A stretch of 32,016 bases of DNA from contig JAOTWK010000006.1 in the NCBI GenBank assembly GCA_029862935.1, forward strand, positions 1 to 32,016, read 5' to 3'. Both the position numbers and the translations under genes were made by a program. The first letter of the stretch is position 1. Every line of letters starts with the position of its first letter. Shown here one piece after another: positions 1 to 7,918 of this stretch. Source of the stretch: Gemmatimonadota bacterium. GTDB taxonomy: Bacteria > Gemmatimonadota > Gemmatimonadetes > Gemmatimonadales > GWC2-71-9. The notes below the pieces were generated by a model, which was given only the letters and a program-made list of their open reading frames with translations, ran no database searches and was not told where the DNA came from.

Positions 1-972
1 CTCAACCGCAGCGGCACCGCCGCCGACTATCTGGACTACTCGGGCCGCAGCGACGTGCTGAGCGGCGGCGTCCGCATGATCCCCATCGAGACACCGAAGG
101 GCACGTTTCGCGTCTGGACCAAGCGGATAGGTAACAATCCGACCATGAAGGTCCTGCTGCTGCACGGTGGACCGGGAGCCACACACGAGTACTTCGAGGC
201 GTTCGACAGCTATCTCCCCGCCGCCGGCATCGAGTACTACTACTACGATCAACTGGGTTCGTATTACAGCGACCAACCCGACGAGTCGGATTTGTGGGAG
301 ATCCCGCGATTCGTCGACGAGGTCGAGCAGGTGCGGCAGGCACTCGGGCTCGACTCGGATAACTTCTACATCCTCGGACACTCCTGGGGCGGCATCCTCG
401 CCATCGAGTACGCCCTCGAGCATCAAGAGCACCTCAAGGGACTCATTATCTCCAACATGATGGCGAGCATCCCGGCGTACAACGAGTACGCCGAGACGAC
501 GTTGATGCCGGCCATGGATCAGACGGCACTCGCGGAAATCAAGGGTTACGAGGCTGCTGAGGACTATGGCAATCCTCGTTACATGGAACTCCTGATGGAG
601 AAGCACTACGTGAACCACGTGCTCCGGATGCCAGCTGCGGACTGGCCGGATCCCGTGAACCGCGCATTCAAGCACCTGAACCCCTCGATCTACGTGCCAA
701 TGCAAGGCCCCAGCGAGTTGGGAGCGAGCGGCAAGCTTCTCAACTGGGACCGGACCAACGACCTCGGACGGATCGAAGTTCCGACACTCACCATTGGTGC
801 GACGTATGACACGATGGACCCCGCGCACATGGAGTGGATGGCGGGCGCCCTGCAACATGGGCGCTACCTCCATTGCCCAAACGGGAGCCACATGGCGCCG
901 TACGACGATCAGGTGACGTACTTCGAGGGCGTGATCGAGTTCATTCACGACGTCGACGACGGAACGTTTTAG
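1..972 (+). CDS. Proline iminopeptidase-like alpha/beta hydrolase (5' end outside window)
   Basis: Serine hydrolase of the alpha/beta-hydrolase fold, peptidase family S33 type, which in known members removes N-terminal proline from peptides. The reading frame is open from base 1, and the residues before the first GTG (55) and ATG (76) look coding (DYLDYSGR...SGGVRMIPIETPKG). I therefore read the gene as truncated by the window edge, probably with a signal peptide upstream. HGGPG (oxyanion-hole motif) lies about 12 residues after ETPKG. The nucleophile elbow is GHSWGG with Ser at 382-384, the acid is probably in YDTMD near 805-820, and the His is in NGSHMAP near 890. The cap-domain stretch LGASGKL is typical of this group. 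About 323 residues are visible, so most of the enzyme is present. Family assignment is strong; substrate is inferred. Confidence 0.9.
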   Translation, partial: LNRSGTAADYLDYSGRSDVLSGGVRMIPIETPKGTFRVWTKRIGNNPTMKVLLLHGGPGATHEYFEAFDSYLPAAGIEYYYYDQLGSYYSDQPDESDLWEIPRFVDEVEQVRQALGLDSDNFYILGHSWGGILAIEYALEHQEHLKGLIISNMMASIPAYNEYAETTLMPAMDQTALAEIKGYEAAEDYGNPRYMELLMEKHYVNHVLRMPAADWPDPVNRAFKHLNPSIYVPMQGPSELGASGKLLNWDRTNDLGRIEVPTLTIGATYDTMDPAHMEWMAGALQHGRYLHCPNGSHMAPYDDQVTYFEGVIEFIHDVDDGTF

Positions 973-1011
973 CAGTCCCGAATCGGCAGAGACCAGGCTG
1001 AACAGGCAGAA

Positions 1012-1461
1012 ATGAGATACGCGCTCTCGTTGGGTTGCGTCGCGCTCGCACTCGCGTGTGGCGGCGTACCGCCGGTTGGGAAGTGCGACGCCATCATCCT
1101 GGACATGCCACACGGCGAGTGGCGCATTCACGTGCATCCGGACGGCTCGGGCCTCTACGCCTACGGAGCTCTCCCGCAGCTGGGTCGCATCGAGCCCGGA
1201 ACCTTCGATTTCGCGGAGATGCACGCGCAGCTCGCGGACAGGGTCACGGCGGAACGCCAACTCACCGGAGCGCCTGAGGGAACGGTGCATTTCTGTGTTG
1301 GCGGTCCAACCTGCGATCCCCTCTGGTACTTCTACGATCCCGAGTTCGCCGACAGTCTATTCGATCTCGCGTGGGCGCACCGGAGCGCACCGTCAAACGA
1401 GCTGGAACAGCAGGACTTTGAGGGCATCAATCGCATATGGGCTGAGAGACAGCCGGACTGA
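1012..1461 (+). CDS. Putative lipoprotein of unknown function
   Basis: A 149-residue protein beginning MRYALSLGCVALALACGG. The lipobox LALAC predicts lipid attachment at Cys16, so the mature protein would sit on a membrane facing the periplasm. The mature part carries four further cysteines (KCDA, HFCVGGPTCD), which could form disulfides, and is rich in aromatic residues and acidic patches. I recognise no domain. It starts 39 bases after the hydrolase on the same strand and may be co-transcribed with it. The ATG is the only start that places the hydrophobic segment correctly. Confidence 0.65.
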   Translation: MRYALSLGCVALALACGGVPPVGKCDAIILDMPHGEWRIHVHPDGSGLYAYGALPQLGRIEPGTFDFAEMHAQLADRVTAERQLTGAPEGTVHFCVGGPTCDPLWYFYDPEFADSLFDLAWAHRSAPSNELEQQDFEGINRIWAERQPD

Positions 1462-1561
1462 GGGAAGCAAACAGCCTGCCTGACTACCTGGTGACCATCC
1501 GGGTGACGGTGACGCAAGTCGTTTTTCCCCTAATATTTACAGGCGTGTTACACCCCATGCC

Positions 1562-1590
1562 TTGACCTGACAGCCCAATCGAGGCATATT
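1562..1590 (+). promoter_or_regulatory. Sigma-70-type promoter of the arsR-SRPBCC operon
   Basis: TTGACC (1562-1567) and CATATT (1585-1590) are separated by exactly 17 bases. The expected transcription start is about 1597-1600, which coincides with the ATG at 1600, so the mRNA would be leaderless or nearly so. No Shine-Dalgarno sequence precedes that ATG, which agrees with this reading. The -10 element overlaps the palindrome at 1587-1612. Confidence 0.6.
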
Positions 1591-1612
1591 GGTAACCATA
1601 TGGTTACCAATA
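1587..1612. promoter_or_regulatory. 26-bp perfect palindrome over the arsR start codon, likely ArsR operator
   Basis: The half site TATTGGTAACCAT is followed directly by its exact reverse complement, with the centre between 1599 and 1600, so the ATG of the regulator gene lies in the middle. The palindrome also covers the end of the -10 element and the predicted transcription start. ArsR-family dimers bind such dyads and commonly repress their own operons, so autorepression is the natural inference. Confidence 0.75.
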
Positions 1613-1962
1613 GTTCGCATCTCGACTTGACGTTCGGGGCCCTCGCCGATCCGATCCGCCGAGCGATCCTCGCTCGTCTTGCAGTTGGAGCCACCACTGT
1701 CGGCGAGTTGGCCCAGCCATTCGAGATCTCCCGGCCAGCGATCTCCAAGCACTTGCGCGTCCTGGAGCGCGCCGGCCTGGTGCAACGTACTCGTGACGGT
1801 CGCGTGAGCCGCTGCCGCCTCGACGCCTCGCCCATGCGTGACGCCGCCGAATGGGTTGATCGTTACCGGACATTCTGGGAACAGCAACTCGCTGCTCTCT
1901 CCAAGTACCTGGAAGAGGAACAGACAGCACCACCTGATACAGCCGAGGAGAACCCATCATGA
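1600..1962 (+). CDS. ArsR-family winged-helix transcriptional repressor
   Basis: A 120-residue winged helix-turn-helix protein. DPIRRAILARLAVGATTVGELAQPF forms the first helices, and the recognition helix is in SRPAISKHLRVLERAGLV (about residues 44-61), followed by the wing TRDGRVSRCRLD. The C-terminal part (WVDRYRTFWEQQLAALSKYLEEE) matches the subgroup found beside SRPBCC proteins. There is no obvious CxC metal site in the recognition helix, so it is probably not a classical metal sensor. It overlaps the next gene by four bases (ATGA at 1959), so the two are translationally coupled. Its start codon sits within a perfect palindrome that is probably its own operator. Confidence 0.93.
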   Translation: MVTNSSHLDLTFGALADPIRRAILARLAVGATTVGELAQPFEISRPAISKHLRVLERAGLVQRTRDGRVSRCRLDASPMRDAAEWVDRYRTFWEQQLAALSKYLEEEQTAPPDTAEENPS

Positions 1963-2396
1963 GCACACAAACCGACACTTCGCTCCGCATCACCCGCATC
2001 ATCAAGGCCGACCGAGAGCGCGTATTCCGGGCGTGGACCGACCCCAAGGACATGAAGCAATGGTCGTGTCCGGAGAGCGCCGTGGTCGACCAGGTCGACG
2101 TAGACCTCAGGGTCGGCGGACGGTACCGCATCCGCATGAAGGGTGAACAGGAGGTGTGGACCGCGGTGGGCGAGTACAGAACCGTCGACCCCCCCAAGAA
2201 ACTCGTGTACAGCTGGGACTGGGAAGAGAAGAAACATCAGGTGGGGGAAACGCTCGTGACCGTGGAGCTCAATGACCTGGGCGGGTCGACGGAGGTCGTA
2301 CTCACCCATGAGCGGTTCCCCAGCGCGGAAGCGACGAAGAGCCACACCGAGGGGTGGACCAGTTGTCTCAACCGACTGGAATCACTGTTCGCCTGA
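1959..2396 (+). CDS. SRPBCC (AHSA1-like) domain protein
   Basis: A 145-residue START/Bet v1-like helix-grip protein of the AHSA1 type. Typical features are RIIKADRERVFRAWTDPKDMKQW at the N terminus, LRVGGRYRIRM in the middle, VGEYRTVDPPKKLVYSWDW, and a C-terminal helix GWTSCLNRLESLFA. The family folds into a hydrophobic pocket that may bind small ligands; the ligand here is unknown. ArsR/SRPBCC pairs are widespread, and the four-base overlap with the ArsR gene confirms that this is one operon. A strong inverted repeat lies just downstream at 2419-2458. Confidence 0.92.
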   Translation: MSTQTDTSLRITRIIKADRERVFRAWTDPKDMKQWSCPESAVVDQVDVDLRVGGRYRIRMKGEQEVWTAVGEYRTVDPPKKLVYSWDWEEKKHQVGETLVTVELNDLGGSTEVVLTHERFPSAEATKSHTEGWTSCLNRLESLFA

Positions 2397-2418
2397 CCAC
2401 GCCGCCTGCCCAACACGC

Positions 2419-2458
2419 CCGACCGTTACCGATCCGGTAGCGCCGCGGTAACGGTCGG
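2419..2458. terminator. 13-bp inverted repeat, probable terminator hairpin
   Basis: CCGACCGTTACCG (2419-2431) pairs perfectly with CGGTAACGGTCGG (2446-2458) across a 14-base loop, 23 bases after the SRPBCC stop. The stem is stable but is not followed by a run of T, so it is not a textbook intrinsic terminator. It could also be a protein-binding dyad: the arms contain GTTACC/GGTAAC, the same core as in the ArsR palindrome. Confidence 0.45.
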
Positions 2459-2553
2459 TCTCTCGAGCTCAAGATACGCCCGTCTCGCGCGCGGCCTAAC
2501 TGCCCAAACGTCAAGGGAATACGGCCGTTCCCGAACCCTGCCAACAGCCTAAA

Positions 2554-2578
2554 GAAATGGACCAAATCTTGCCATTTC
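2554..2578 (+). promoter_or_regulatory. Sigma-54-like -24/-12 promoter within a short inverted repeat
   Basis: TGG at 2558-2560 and TTGC at 2569-2572 give the invariant GG-N10-GC spacing of sigma-54 promoters, although the rest of the -24 box is weak. The element lies inside an inverted repeat, GAAATGG (2554-2560) and CCATTTC (2572-2578). A second dyad, GGGAA/TTCCC, lies at 2515-2532. The predicted transcript would start near 2584, giving a leader of about 50 bases to the ATG at 2634. No sigma-70-like pair was evident here. Confidence 0.4.
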
Positions 2579-2633
2579 CTAGGACAATTGTTGGGCTTTG
2601 TCATGTGGGATCGGGAGAGGTGTGTGGAGCTTG

Positions 2634-4109
2634 ATGAAGAAGATCCAAACCGGTATCCAGCCCTTCGACGAGCGCGCCGGCGGCCTCAGGGCCGGCGGGG
2701 TGTACGTCATTGCTGGCGCGCCAGGGAGCGGGAAGCTTGCCGCAGTGCTCCAGTTCCTTCACACCGGTCTCGAGGCAGGCGAGCGGGTGGCACTGCTCAC
2801 GAGCATGGCACCCGATCAGGTCTTCGAGCAAGCTCAGCACCTGGGCTTCGACTTCGAGGGCGCGTGGACCGAGGGACAGCTCCGGGTTCTCGGGTTCGCG
2901 GCGGAGTTCGATCGTCTCCTGCTGAGCGCCGCCGAACCTGCGCGAGTCTTCAACGAGCTGGGCGAGCTCGCGGGTCACGATGTGGCGCGTCTGGGCGTGG
3001 ACCCCGGGAAGCCCCTCTGGGAGACGCGAGCGGGCACATCGCTGAGCAGCCGCTTTCTCGAATGGGGCAAGTCATTTGAGGCCACGATCTTGGTGACTGT
3101 CGCGAGTGACCTTGAAGACACGCTCTCCCCAGCAACCGAGTGGGTGCTGCAGAGTGCGGCCGGCGTTCTGAAGATCGACCGTCTTCCCAACGGCCTGCGC
3201 CAGCTCTGGGTCCGCCGCATCAGTCCTCCCATCGATCACCAGGGACCTGTCACGCTGGCATTGGTGCCCGGAAAGGGCTATTGCGAGCCAATCGGCCGCT
3301 TCGATCGGCGTCGCACCGACACGCCGATCGGGAGTGAGCGTCGCTTGTTGCTTCTCAGGCTGTCCGACACCGTTCCCGCCGAGCTGCTAGGCTGGGCTCG
3401 CAACCGCTATGACGCCATCGAACTGGAGGAGCCGTTACGAGTTGTCTCGCGATTGCAGGACGGGGAGGAGTTCGGCGTCGTATTGGTCTATCTGGATCGC
3501 GAACACAGCCGCGAAGCTGCCGAGGCGTGCCGCGCGATTCGCCCGCTCACCGGCGCACCGATCATCTTGGCCACAGACGATCGCCTCCGTGCGACTGATC
3601 GCACACTCGCACTCGATGCCGGCGCAAACGATTTCTTGAGCGACAACTTCAGTTTGGTGGAGCTCGTCTCCCGCATCGAGCGCGCCATGCAAGCAGCGAG
3701 CGGCCAGCCTCAATCGCGACGCGCGGAAGACGAACCGGCTGCGGCGCCACCTCAAGCCATGGTCGAGGCAGAGGAATTCGCGCGTCAGATCGATGAGCGT
3801 CTCATCGACTCGAATGCCCTGCCCTTTGCCTTGATCCAGTTCCGTTGCAGCGGACCGGTGATTCGCAAGCTGGGCGAGGTGTTGGTCGATCAGATCCGCG
3901 ACGCAGGTGACTGCGTAGGAAAGACCCCCGATGGCTTTGGCGTTGTGCTGCAAGGAGCTCGGCCACGACAGGCTGACGGGTACCTGGCGCGGGTACGAGA
4001 TGCGCTGTCACAGATCAAGGGTGGCCCTGCTGACTTCGAGGTCACCGTGATTTCGAGCGCCACGGACCGCGAAGCGATCAGCAAGGCGGTCCGAGTCGCC
4101 GCGGCGTAG
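2634..4109 (+). CDS. BcsE-like regulator: KaiC-type NTPase, degenerate receiver, degenerate GGDEF
   Basis: A 491-residue cytoplasmic protein with three parts. Residues 1-225 resemble a KaiC/RecA-type NTPase with P-loop GAPGSGK at 28-34, but the residue after Lys is Leu instead of Thr/Ser. Residues about 240-365 resemble a response-regulator receiver: YLD carries Asp288, while the conserved Lys is replaced (DFLSDNFS, Asp337). Residues about 385-491 resemble a GGDEF domain whose signature is degraded to TPDGF (431-435), with Arg422 at the I-site position but Asp426 one residue late. This order matches what is known of BcsE, the c-di-GMP-binding cellulose-synthesis factor, so a role in controlling the polymer genes downstream is inferred. 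An in-frame TTG at 2598 is an alternative start; ATG 2634 has GGAG four bases upstream and gives a KaiC-like N terminus. Confidence 0.75.
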   Translation: MKKIQTGIQPFDERAGGLRAGGVYVIAGAPGSGKLAAVLQFLHTGLEAGERVALLTSMAPDQVFEQAQHLGFDFEGAWTEGQLRVLGFAAEFDRLLLSAAEPARVFNELGELAGHDVARLGVDPGKPLWETRAGTSLSSRFLEWGKSFEATILVTVASDLEDTLSPATEWVLQSAAGVLKIDRLPNGLRQLWVRRISPPIDHQGPVTLALVPGKGYCEPIGRFDRRRTDTPIGSERRLLLLRLSDTVPAELLGWARNRYDAIELEEPLRVVSRLQDGEEFGVVLVYLDREHSREAAEACRAIRPLTGAPIILATDDRLRATDRTLALDAGANDFLSDNFSLVELVSRIERAMQAASGQPQSRRAEDEPAAAPPQAMVEAEEFARQIDERLIDSNALPFALIQFRCSGPVIRKLGEVLVDQIRDAGDCVGKTPDGFGVVLQGARPRQADGYLARVRDALSQIKGGPADFEVTVISSATDREAISKAVRVAAA

Positions 4110-4152
4110 ACGGCCGAGGCCCTTGTTCGGGCACCGTCCAAGCGCATAGCCG

Positions 4153-6345
4153 ATGCCGTACGTTCCCAAGCGAACGCGATCTCGGATCCCCTACTGGGTC
4201 CGGTTCTCACTCACCATCGTGGCGCTCGCGCTCTTCACGTCAGCATTCGTGTTGGTCGTATTGCCGCAACGGTTCGTGCTCCAAGCCGGACTCATCGAGT
4301 CCGGCATCACATTTCCCACCAGCACGCCGCCGTTTCTCACGCCTCCGCGGCCGCGGATCGTCCAGCCGCGCCCGCCAACGCCGCCGCCGATCCAACCCGG
4401 ACCGGCCGAGCAATTCTGGAACGCGATCCTGCCGTTGCTACGCGCGGGGAAGCTGGAAAAGGCAGTCCCGCAGTTCCGTCTCTATCTCGCTTCGTACCCC
4501 GACGATCACGACATCTCGCGCGAGCTCGCGGTCGTCCTGACCCGGCTTGGCCGATTTGACGAAGCAGAACGGATCTATCGACGTCTGCGTTCAGCTTCCG
4601 GTGATCCAAAGCTCACTCTGCAACTTGCGCGGCTTCTGCGCGACCGCGGTGATCTTGAAGGATCGCTTGGCCTCTATCGCGTACTCCTCGATGCGCAGCC
4701 CGATGACGACGGCCTGCTCCGCGAGTACGCGCAAGTGCTCACGTGGGCTGAGCAGTACAGTGGCGCTGCCGAGGTGTATCGCCGTTTGCTGGAGCGCGAA
4801 CCGACAGCGCACGAGCTCCGCTTATCGCTCGCCAAGGTACTCTACTGGGACGGACAGCAGCCCGAAGCGTTGGCTGCTCTGGATGCGATTCCGCCGGAGG
4901 GTGCAAACGCAGCGGCGGCAGCTCTGCTTCGCACGACACTCGAGAACGAGCTAGCCGAAGATACGCCGCCGGAAACGCCCCTCGACCGAGCACGACGAGC
5001 CGTGGTGGCAGGAGAGCTCGACGAGGCCAATCGGCTCTACCAATTGCTTTTGGAACTGGACCCTGGCGACGCCGACCTGTGGCGCGAGTGGGCCGACTTC
5101 CTCCAATACCAGAAGGAAGATCTTTCTGCGGCACGTGATGCTTTGACACGCCTCGCGACGCTACGCGATCTCACATGGGACGAGCGCTACCGGCTCGCCC
5201 AGCTTCACGCATGGACCGGCGACGAGCCCGGAGCACGCTCGATGCTGGTGAGACTCCTGCAGGAGGACTCGGTGCGAGCTGAGGGGTGGACGCTGTTAGG
5301 TGATCTCTACCGCTTCGACAACGCGCGCATTCAAGCGCACCGTGCATATCGATCCGCTCTACGCCTCGATCCGCAGAGCACGCGAGCGCTCGAAGGACAA
5401 CGGGAGCTCGAGCGGCAAACGGCAGAACTAATCGGTACACGAGAACGTCGGAGCGTCGGCCCCGAGATGTTGTACTTCCGCGACTCTGACGACTTCGAAC
5501 GCTGGGACCTCGGCGTGCGCGCGAGCTTTCTCTGGGGCAACGCCGTGGTGGTGACCCGGGCGGGCTACCGCACACTCGATGGGATCGGCTTGGCAGGAAC
5601 AGCTGGCAGTGAGAGGGGACCGTACTTCGAGCTGCAACTCGCCAAGTGGTGGAGACTCGGCACCATACGGACATCCGTGACGGCAGGCGTCGAGCAACTC
5701 GATGCCGTCGGCACCGAACCCACGTTCGGCGTCCGAGTTGCCGTGCCAGACGCCGGCGGCACCACCGTTGAAGTTGCATACGACCACGGCCCCGCGTTCC
5801 ATCGGACCGTGACACTCGAGAGCGTGTTGGGCTCGATCCGCTCGGACCATCTCCAGACGTCGGTTTACCGACACCTCGGGACGGCATGGAGCCTCGCAGG
5901 ACAGGGTGCAGTGACCTCCTTGAGGGGAAGCGGGACGGACAATTGGCGCGTCAGTGGATTTCTGACGCTGCGCCGCCAAATCGCTATGCCGCTCAGCCTT
6001 GCGCTCACGTCACAGTTCCTCGCATTTGCGTCGCCGGCGCCGATAGTTGAGAGTCGCCGACTCTACTGGGATCCGCAGGCGTTTTGGGCTGGCGGTCTGC
6101 AGTTCGAGGCACGCTCCCGCTCACCCGATGGCTGGGACCTCTACGGACGGGTCACACCAGGCCTCGGATTGGTACGGGAGCGGCTGGCCACGGGGTTCGA
6201 GCTGGTTCCGCAGCTCGCTACCGAAGCTGGAGCGGCGTACGACAGCCGACGGTTCGCGTTTTCCGCCGGCCTCGGGTACCTGCGTGGCCGAGAAGGACGG
6301 TACAACTCGTTCGGTGCGAACGCGAGTCTGGGGGTCAAGTACTAG
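4153..6345 (+). CDS. TPR/beta-barrel polysaccharide export protein (PgaA/BcsC-like)
   Basis: A 730-residue envelope protein. Residues 1-14 are basic, about 15-38 form a hydrophobic segment (VRFSLTIVALALFTSAFVLVV), and about 54-83 are proline-rich (PPRPRIVQPRPPTPPP). Residues about 85-420 are a series of tetratricopeptide repeats, for example GRFDEAERIYRRL and GDLEGSLGLYRVLLDAQPDD. From about 435 the sequence alternates like beta strands and ends in GANASLGVKY, an aromatic C terminus typical of outer-membrane barrels. PgaA and BcsC have the same TPR-then-porin plan and export poly-GlcNAc and cellulose. The proline-rich linker behind a possibly uncleaved anchor is unusual for an exporter; a weak signal-peptidase site (LQA/G near 44) leaves cleavage open. 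It is followed one base later by the glycosyltransferase. Confidence 0.82.
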   Translation: MPYVPKRTRSRIPYWVRFSLTIVALALFTSAFVLVVLPQRFVLQAGLIESGITFPTSTPPFLTPPRPRIVQPRPPTPPPIQPGPAEQFWNAILPLLRAGKLEKAVPQFRLYLASYPDDHDISRELAVVLTRLGRFDEAERIYRRLRSASGDPKLTLQLARLLRDRGDLEGSLGLYRVLLDAQPDDDGLLREYAQVLTWAEQYSGAAEVYRRLLEREPTAHELRLSLAKVLYWDGQQPEALAALDAIPPEGANAAAAALLRTTLENELAEDTPPETPLDRARRAVVAGELDEANRLYQLLLELDPGDADLWREWADFLQYQKEDLSAARDALTRLATLRDLTWDERYRLAQLHAWTGDEPGARSMLVRLLQEDSVRAEGWTLLGDLYRFDNARIQAHRAYRSALRLDPQSTRALEGQRELERQTAELIGTRERRSVGPEMLYFRDSDDFERWDLGVRASFLWGNAVVVTRAGYRTLDGIGLAGTAGSERGPYFELQLAKWWRLGTIRTSVTAGVEQLDAVGTEPTFGVRVAVPDAGGTTVEVAYDHGPAFHRTVTLESVLGSIRSDHLQTSVYRHLGTAWSLAGQGAVTSLRGSGTDNWRVSGFLTLRRQIAMPLSLALTSQFLAFASPAPIVESRRLYWDPQAFWAGGLQFEARSRSPDGWDLYGRVTPGLGLVRERLATGFELVPQLATEAGAAYDSRRFAFSAGLGYLRGREGRYNSFGANASLGVKY

Positions 6346-6346
6346 C

Positions 6347-7684
6347 ATGGCGACGCGACGCCGCGCTCTGATTTCGATTCTTCTGACGGTCGTCGTCGTC
6401 GGGGGGACAGTCGGGCTCACGCTGTGGGCGCTCAACTCCCCGCTCTCCGTGCAGCGGTTGCTGGTTCGGCTAGTGGTCATCAGCCTCATCATCTTCCTAG
6501 CAGTTCTGTTTGCACGGTACTTCTCCCTTCTGTGGTTTGCCTTTCTACAGCTGCTCGAGAAGACAATGCACCCGCACGATCACAACGCGCCGCTTCCCCC
6601 GGTCTCGATCATCGTGCCGGCGTACAACGAAGGCGCCGTGCTCGAATCTGCGATCGACGCGCTGCTGCGAATCGATTACCCGACCTTCGAGATCATTGTC
6701 GTGGACGACGGCTCGAGCGACAACACGGTCACCGTCGCGCGCCGGTGGGAGGGATTTCACGGCGATGTCGAGATACGGGTCTTCCGCAAAGAGAACGGCG
6801 GCAAGGCAACGGCGCTCAACACCGGAATCGCTCAGGCGCGCTACGCGTTCGTTCTTTGCATGGACGCGGATTCCGCCATCGCGCCGGACAGTCTGCGCGA
6901 AGCCATTCCCCACTTCCAGGACGAGTCGGTCGGCGCCGTCGCCGGCAACGTGAAGGTCCTCAATCGGGAGAATCTGCTCACCCGTCTCCAGGCGCTCGAA
7001 TACATCGAGGGGTTGAACCTCCCCCGGCGCGCTCAAGGCTTCATTGCGGCAGTCAATATCGTACCTGGACCAGTGGGGCTGTTTCGCATGGAAGCACTCC
7101 AAGAAGTCGGGGGCTATGACAACGATACGTTTGCGGAGGATGCAGACCTCACCCTCAAGCTGATCACTGCAGGTTGGAAGATCGTCTACGAGGAGAACGC
7201 TGTTGCCTGGACGCAGGCACCGAGGAAGGTGTTGGATCTGATTCAACAGCGTTACCGCTGGACGCGGGGTATCCTGCAGGCAATCAGGAAACGCAAACGG
7301 ATGCTGCTCGAGCCGTTTCCCGACTTTCCACTGTGGCTGTCCGGTATGGAAATGGCGTTCGAGGGCATCTTGTGGCCGGTGTTGAATGTGTACGGTCACC
7401 TGTTCTTTGCACTGGTAGCCCTCTTGTATGGCATGGGCGAGTTACTGCTGTACTGGTGGATCTTGCTCACATTGCTCGATCTGGTGGCTGCGCTCATCAC
7501 CGTGTCCATGGAAGAGGAATCGCTTTCTCTCGTTCCCCTAGCCGTCATCTATCGATTCTTCTTCATTCTGTTTCTCGATGTGACCAAGACGTTTGCCGCC
7601 ATCGAGGAAGCGTTCAAGTTGGGAATGGAATGGGGTAAACTCCGCCGCATCACCTATCGTGAGGAGGGTGAAGTCGGTGCATAA
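6347..7684 (+). CDS. Family 2 processive glycosyltransferase (PgaC/cellulose-synthase-like)
   Basis: A 445-residue inner-membrane polysaccharide synthase, close in length to PgaC (about 440). Two N-terminal membrane segments (about 8-30 and 38-65) precede a cytoplasmic GT-A domain with VVDDGSSD (Asp120-Asp121, nucleotide-sugar binding), MDADS (Asp173, Asp175, metal binding), AEDADL (Glu264-Asp265, catalytic base region) and QRYRW (301-305, the QxxRW motif of processive enzymes). At least three membrane segments follow (about 345-425). There is no PilZ domain, unlike BcsA, so c-di-GMP control would have to come from another protein such as the first gene of the operon. The ATG is one base after the exporter stop; the open frame upstream of it lies inside the exporter gene and is not used. 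The sugar polymerised cannot be read from sequence. Confidence 0.93.
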   Translation: MATRRRALISILLTVVVVGGTVGLTLWALNSPLSVQRLLVRLVVISLIIFLAVLFARYFSLLWFAFLQLLEKTMHPHDHNAPLPPVSIIVPAYNEGAVLESAIDALLRIDYPTFEIIVVDDGSSDNTVTVARRWEGFHGDVEIRVFRKENGGKATALNTGIAQARYAFVLCMDADSAIAPDSLREAIPHFQDESVGAVAGNVKVLNRENLLTRLQALEYIEGLNLPRRAQGFIAAVNIVPGPVGLFRMEALQEVGGYDNDTFAEDADLTLKLITAGWKIVYEENAVAWTQAPRKVLDLIQQRYRWTRGILQAIRKRKRMLLEPFPDFPLWLSGMEMAFEGILWPVLNVYGHLFFALVALLYGMGELLLYWWILLTLLDLVAALITVSMEEESLSLVPLAVIYRFFFILFLDVTKTFAAIEEAFKLGMEWGKLRRITYREEGEVGA

Positions 7685-7711
7685 CGCAACTACCGGAAGA
7701 GGTGGATCGCC

Positions 7712-7918
7712 ATGGGTGTGATCGATCTGCTCGTAACCATCATCGTCGTGACGATTCTCGTGACGATTGCGCTGGGTGTGATGACCTACATCGCCTACAA
7801 ACTCCGGCTGTCGCGGCGCCCCGCGTCGGTCGACGAGAACGCCTCGGGCACGCGGTATTTCGTGCTCCACGAGCCACCAGTTGCTGCTGCGCCGTCGAGC
7901 GAGGGTCATGTCGCCTAA
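7712..7918 (+). CDS. Small single-pass membrane protein in the polysaccharide operon
   Basis: A 68-residue protein with one strongly hydrophobic segment (about residues 4-29, LLVTIIVVTILVTIALGVMTYIAY) followed by a short basic stretch (KLRLSRR) and a polar tail. By the positive-inside rule the tail faces the cytoplasm. A GAGGTGG ribosome site lies about 10 bases upstream, and the 3' end overlaps the next gene by 11 bases, so it is a real translated gene in this operon. By position it could correspond to PgaD, a small subunit next to PgaC, but it is about half the size and I see no sequence similarity strong enough to call it that. Confidence 0.7.
   Translation: MGVIDLLVTIIVVTILVTIALGVMTYIAYKLRLSRRPASVDENASGTRYFVLHEPPVAAAPSSEGHVA

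Noticed and set aside
1461..1561. Possible terminator before the arsR promoter (TTTTT at 1521-1525)
   Set aside because: I could not find a convincing stem directly before the T-run.
6047..6346. Upstream extension of the glycosyltransferase frame
   Set aside because: It lies inside the barrel part of the exporter gene in another frame; the first hydrophobic segment begins properly at ATG 6347.
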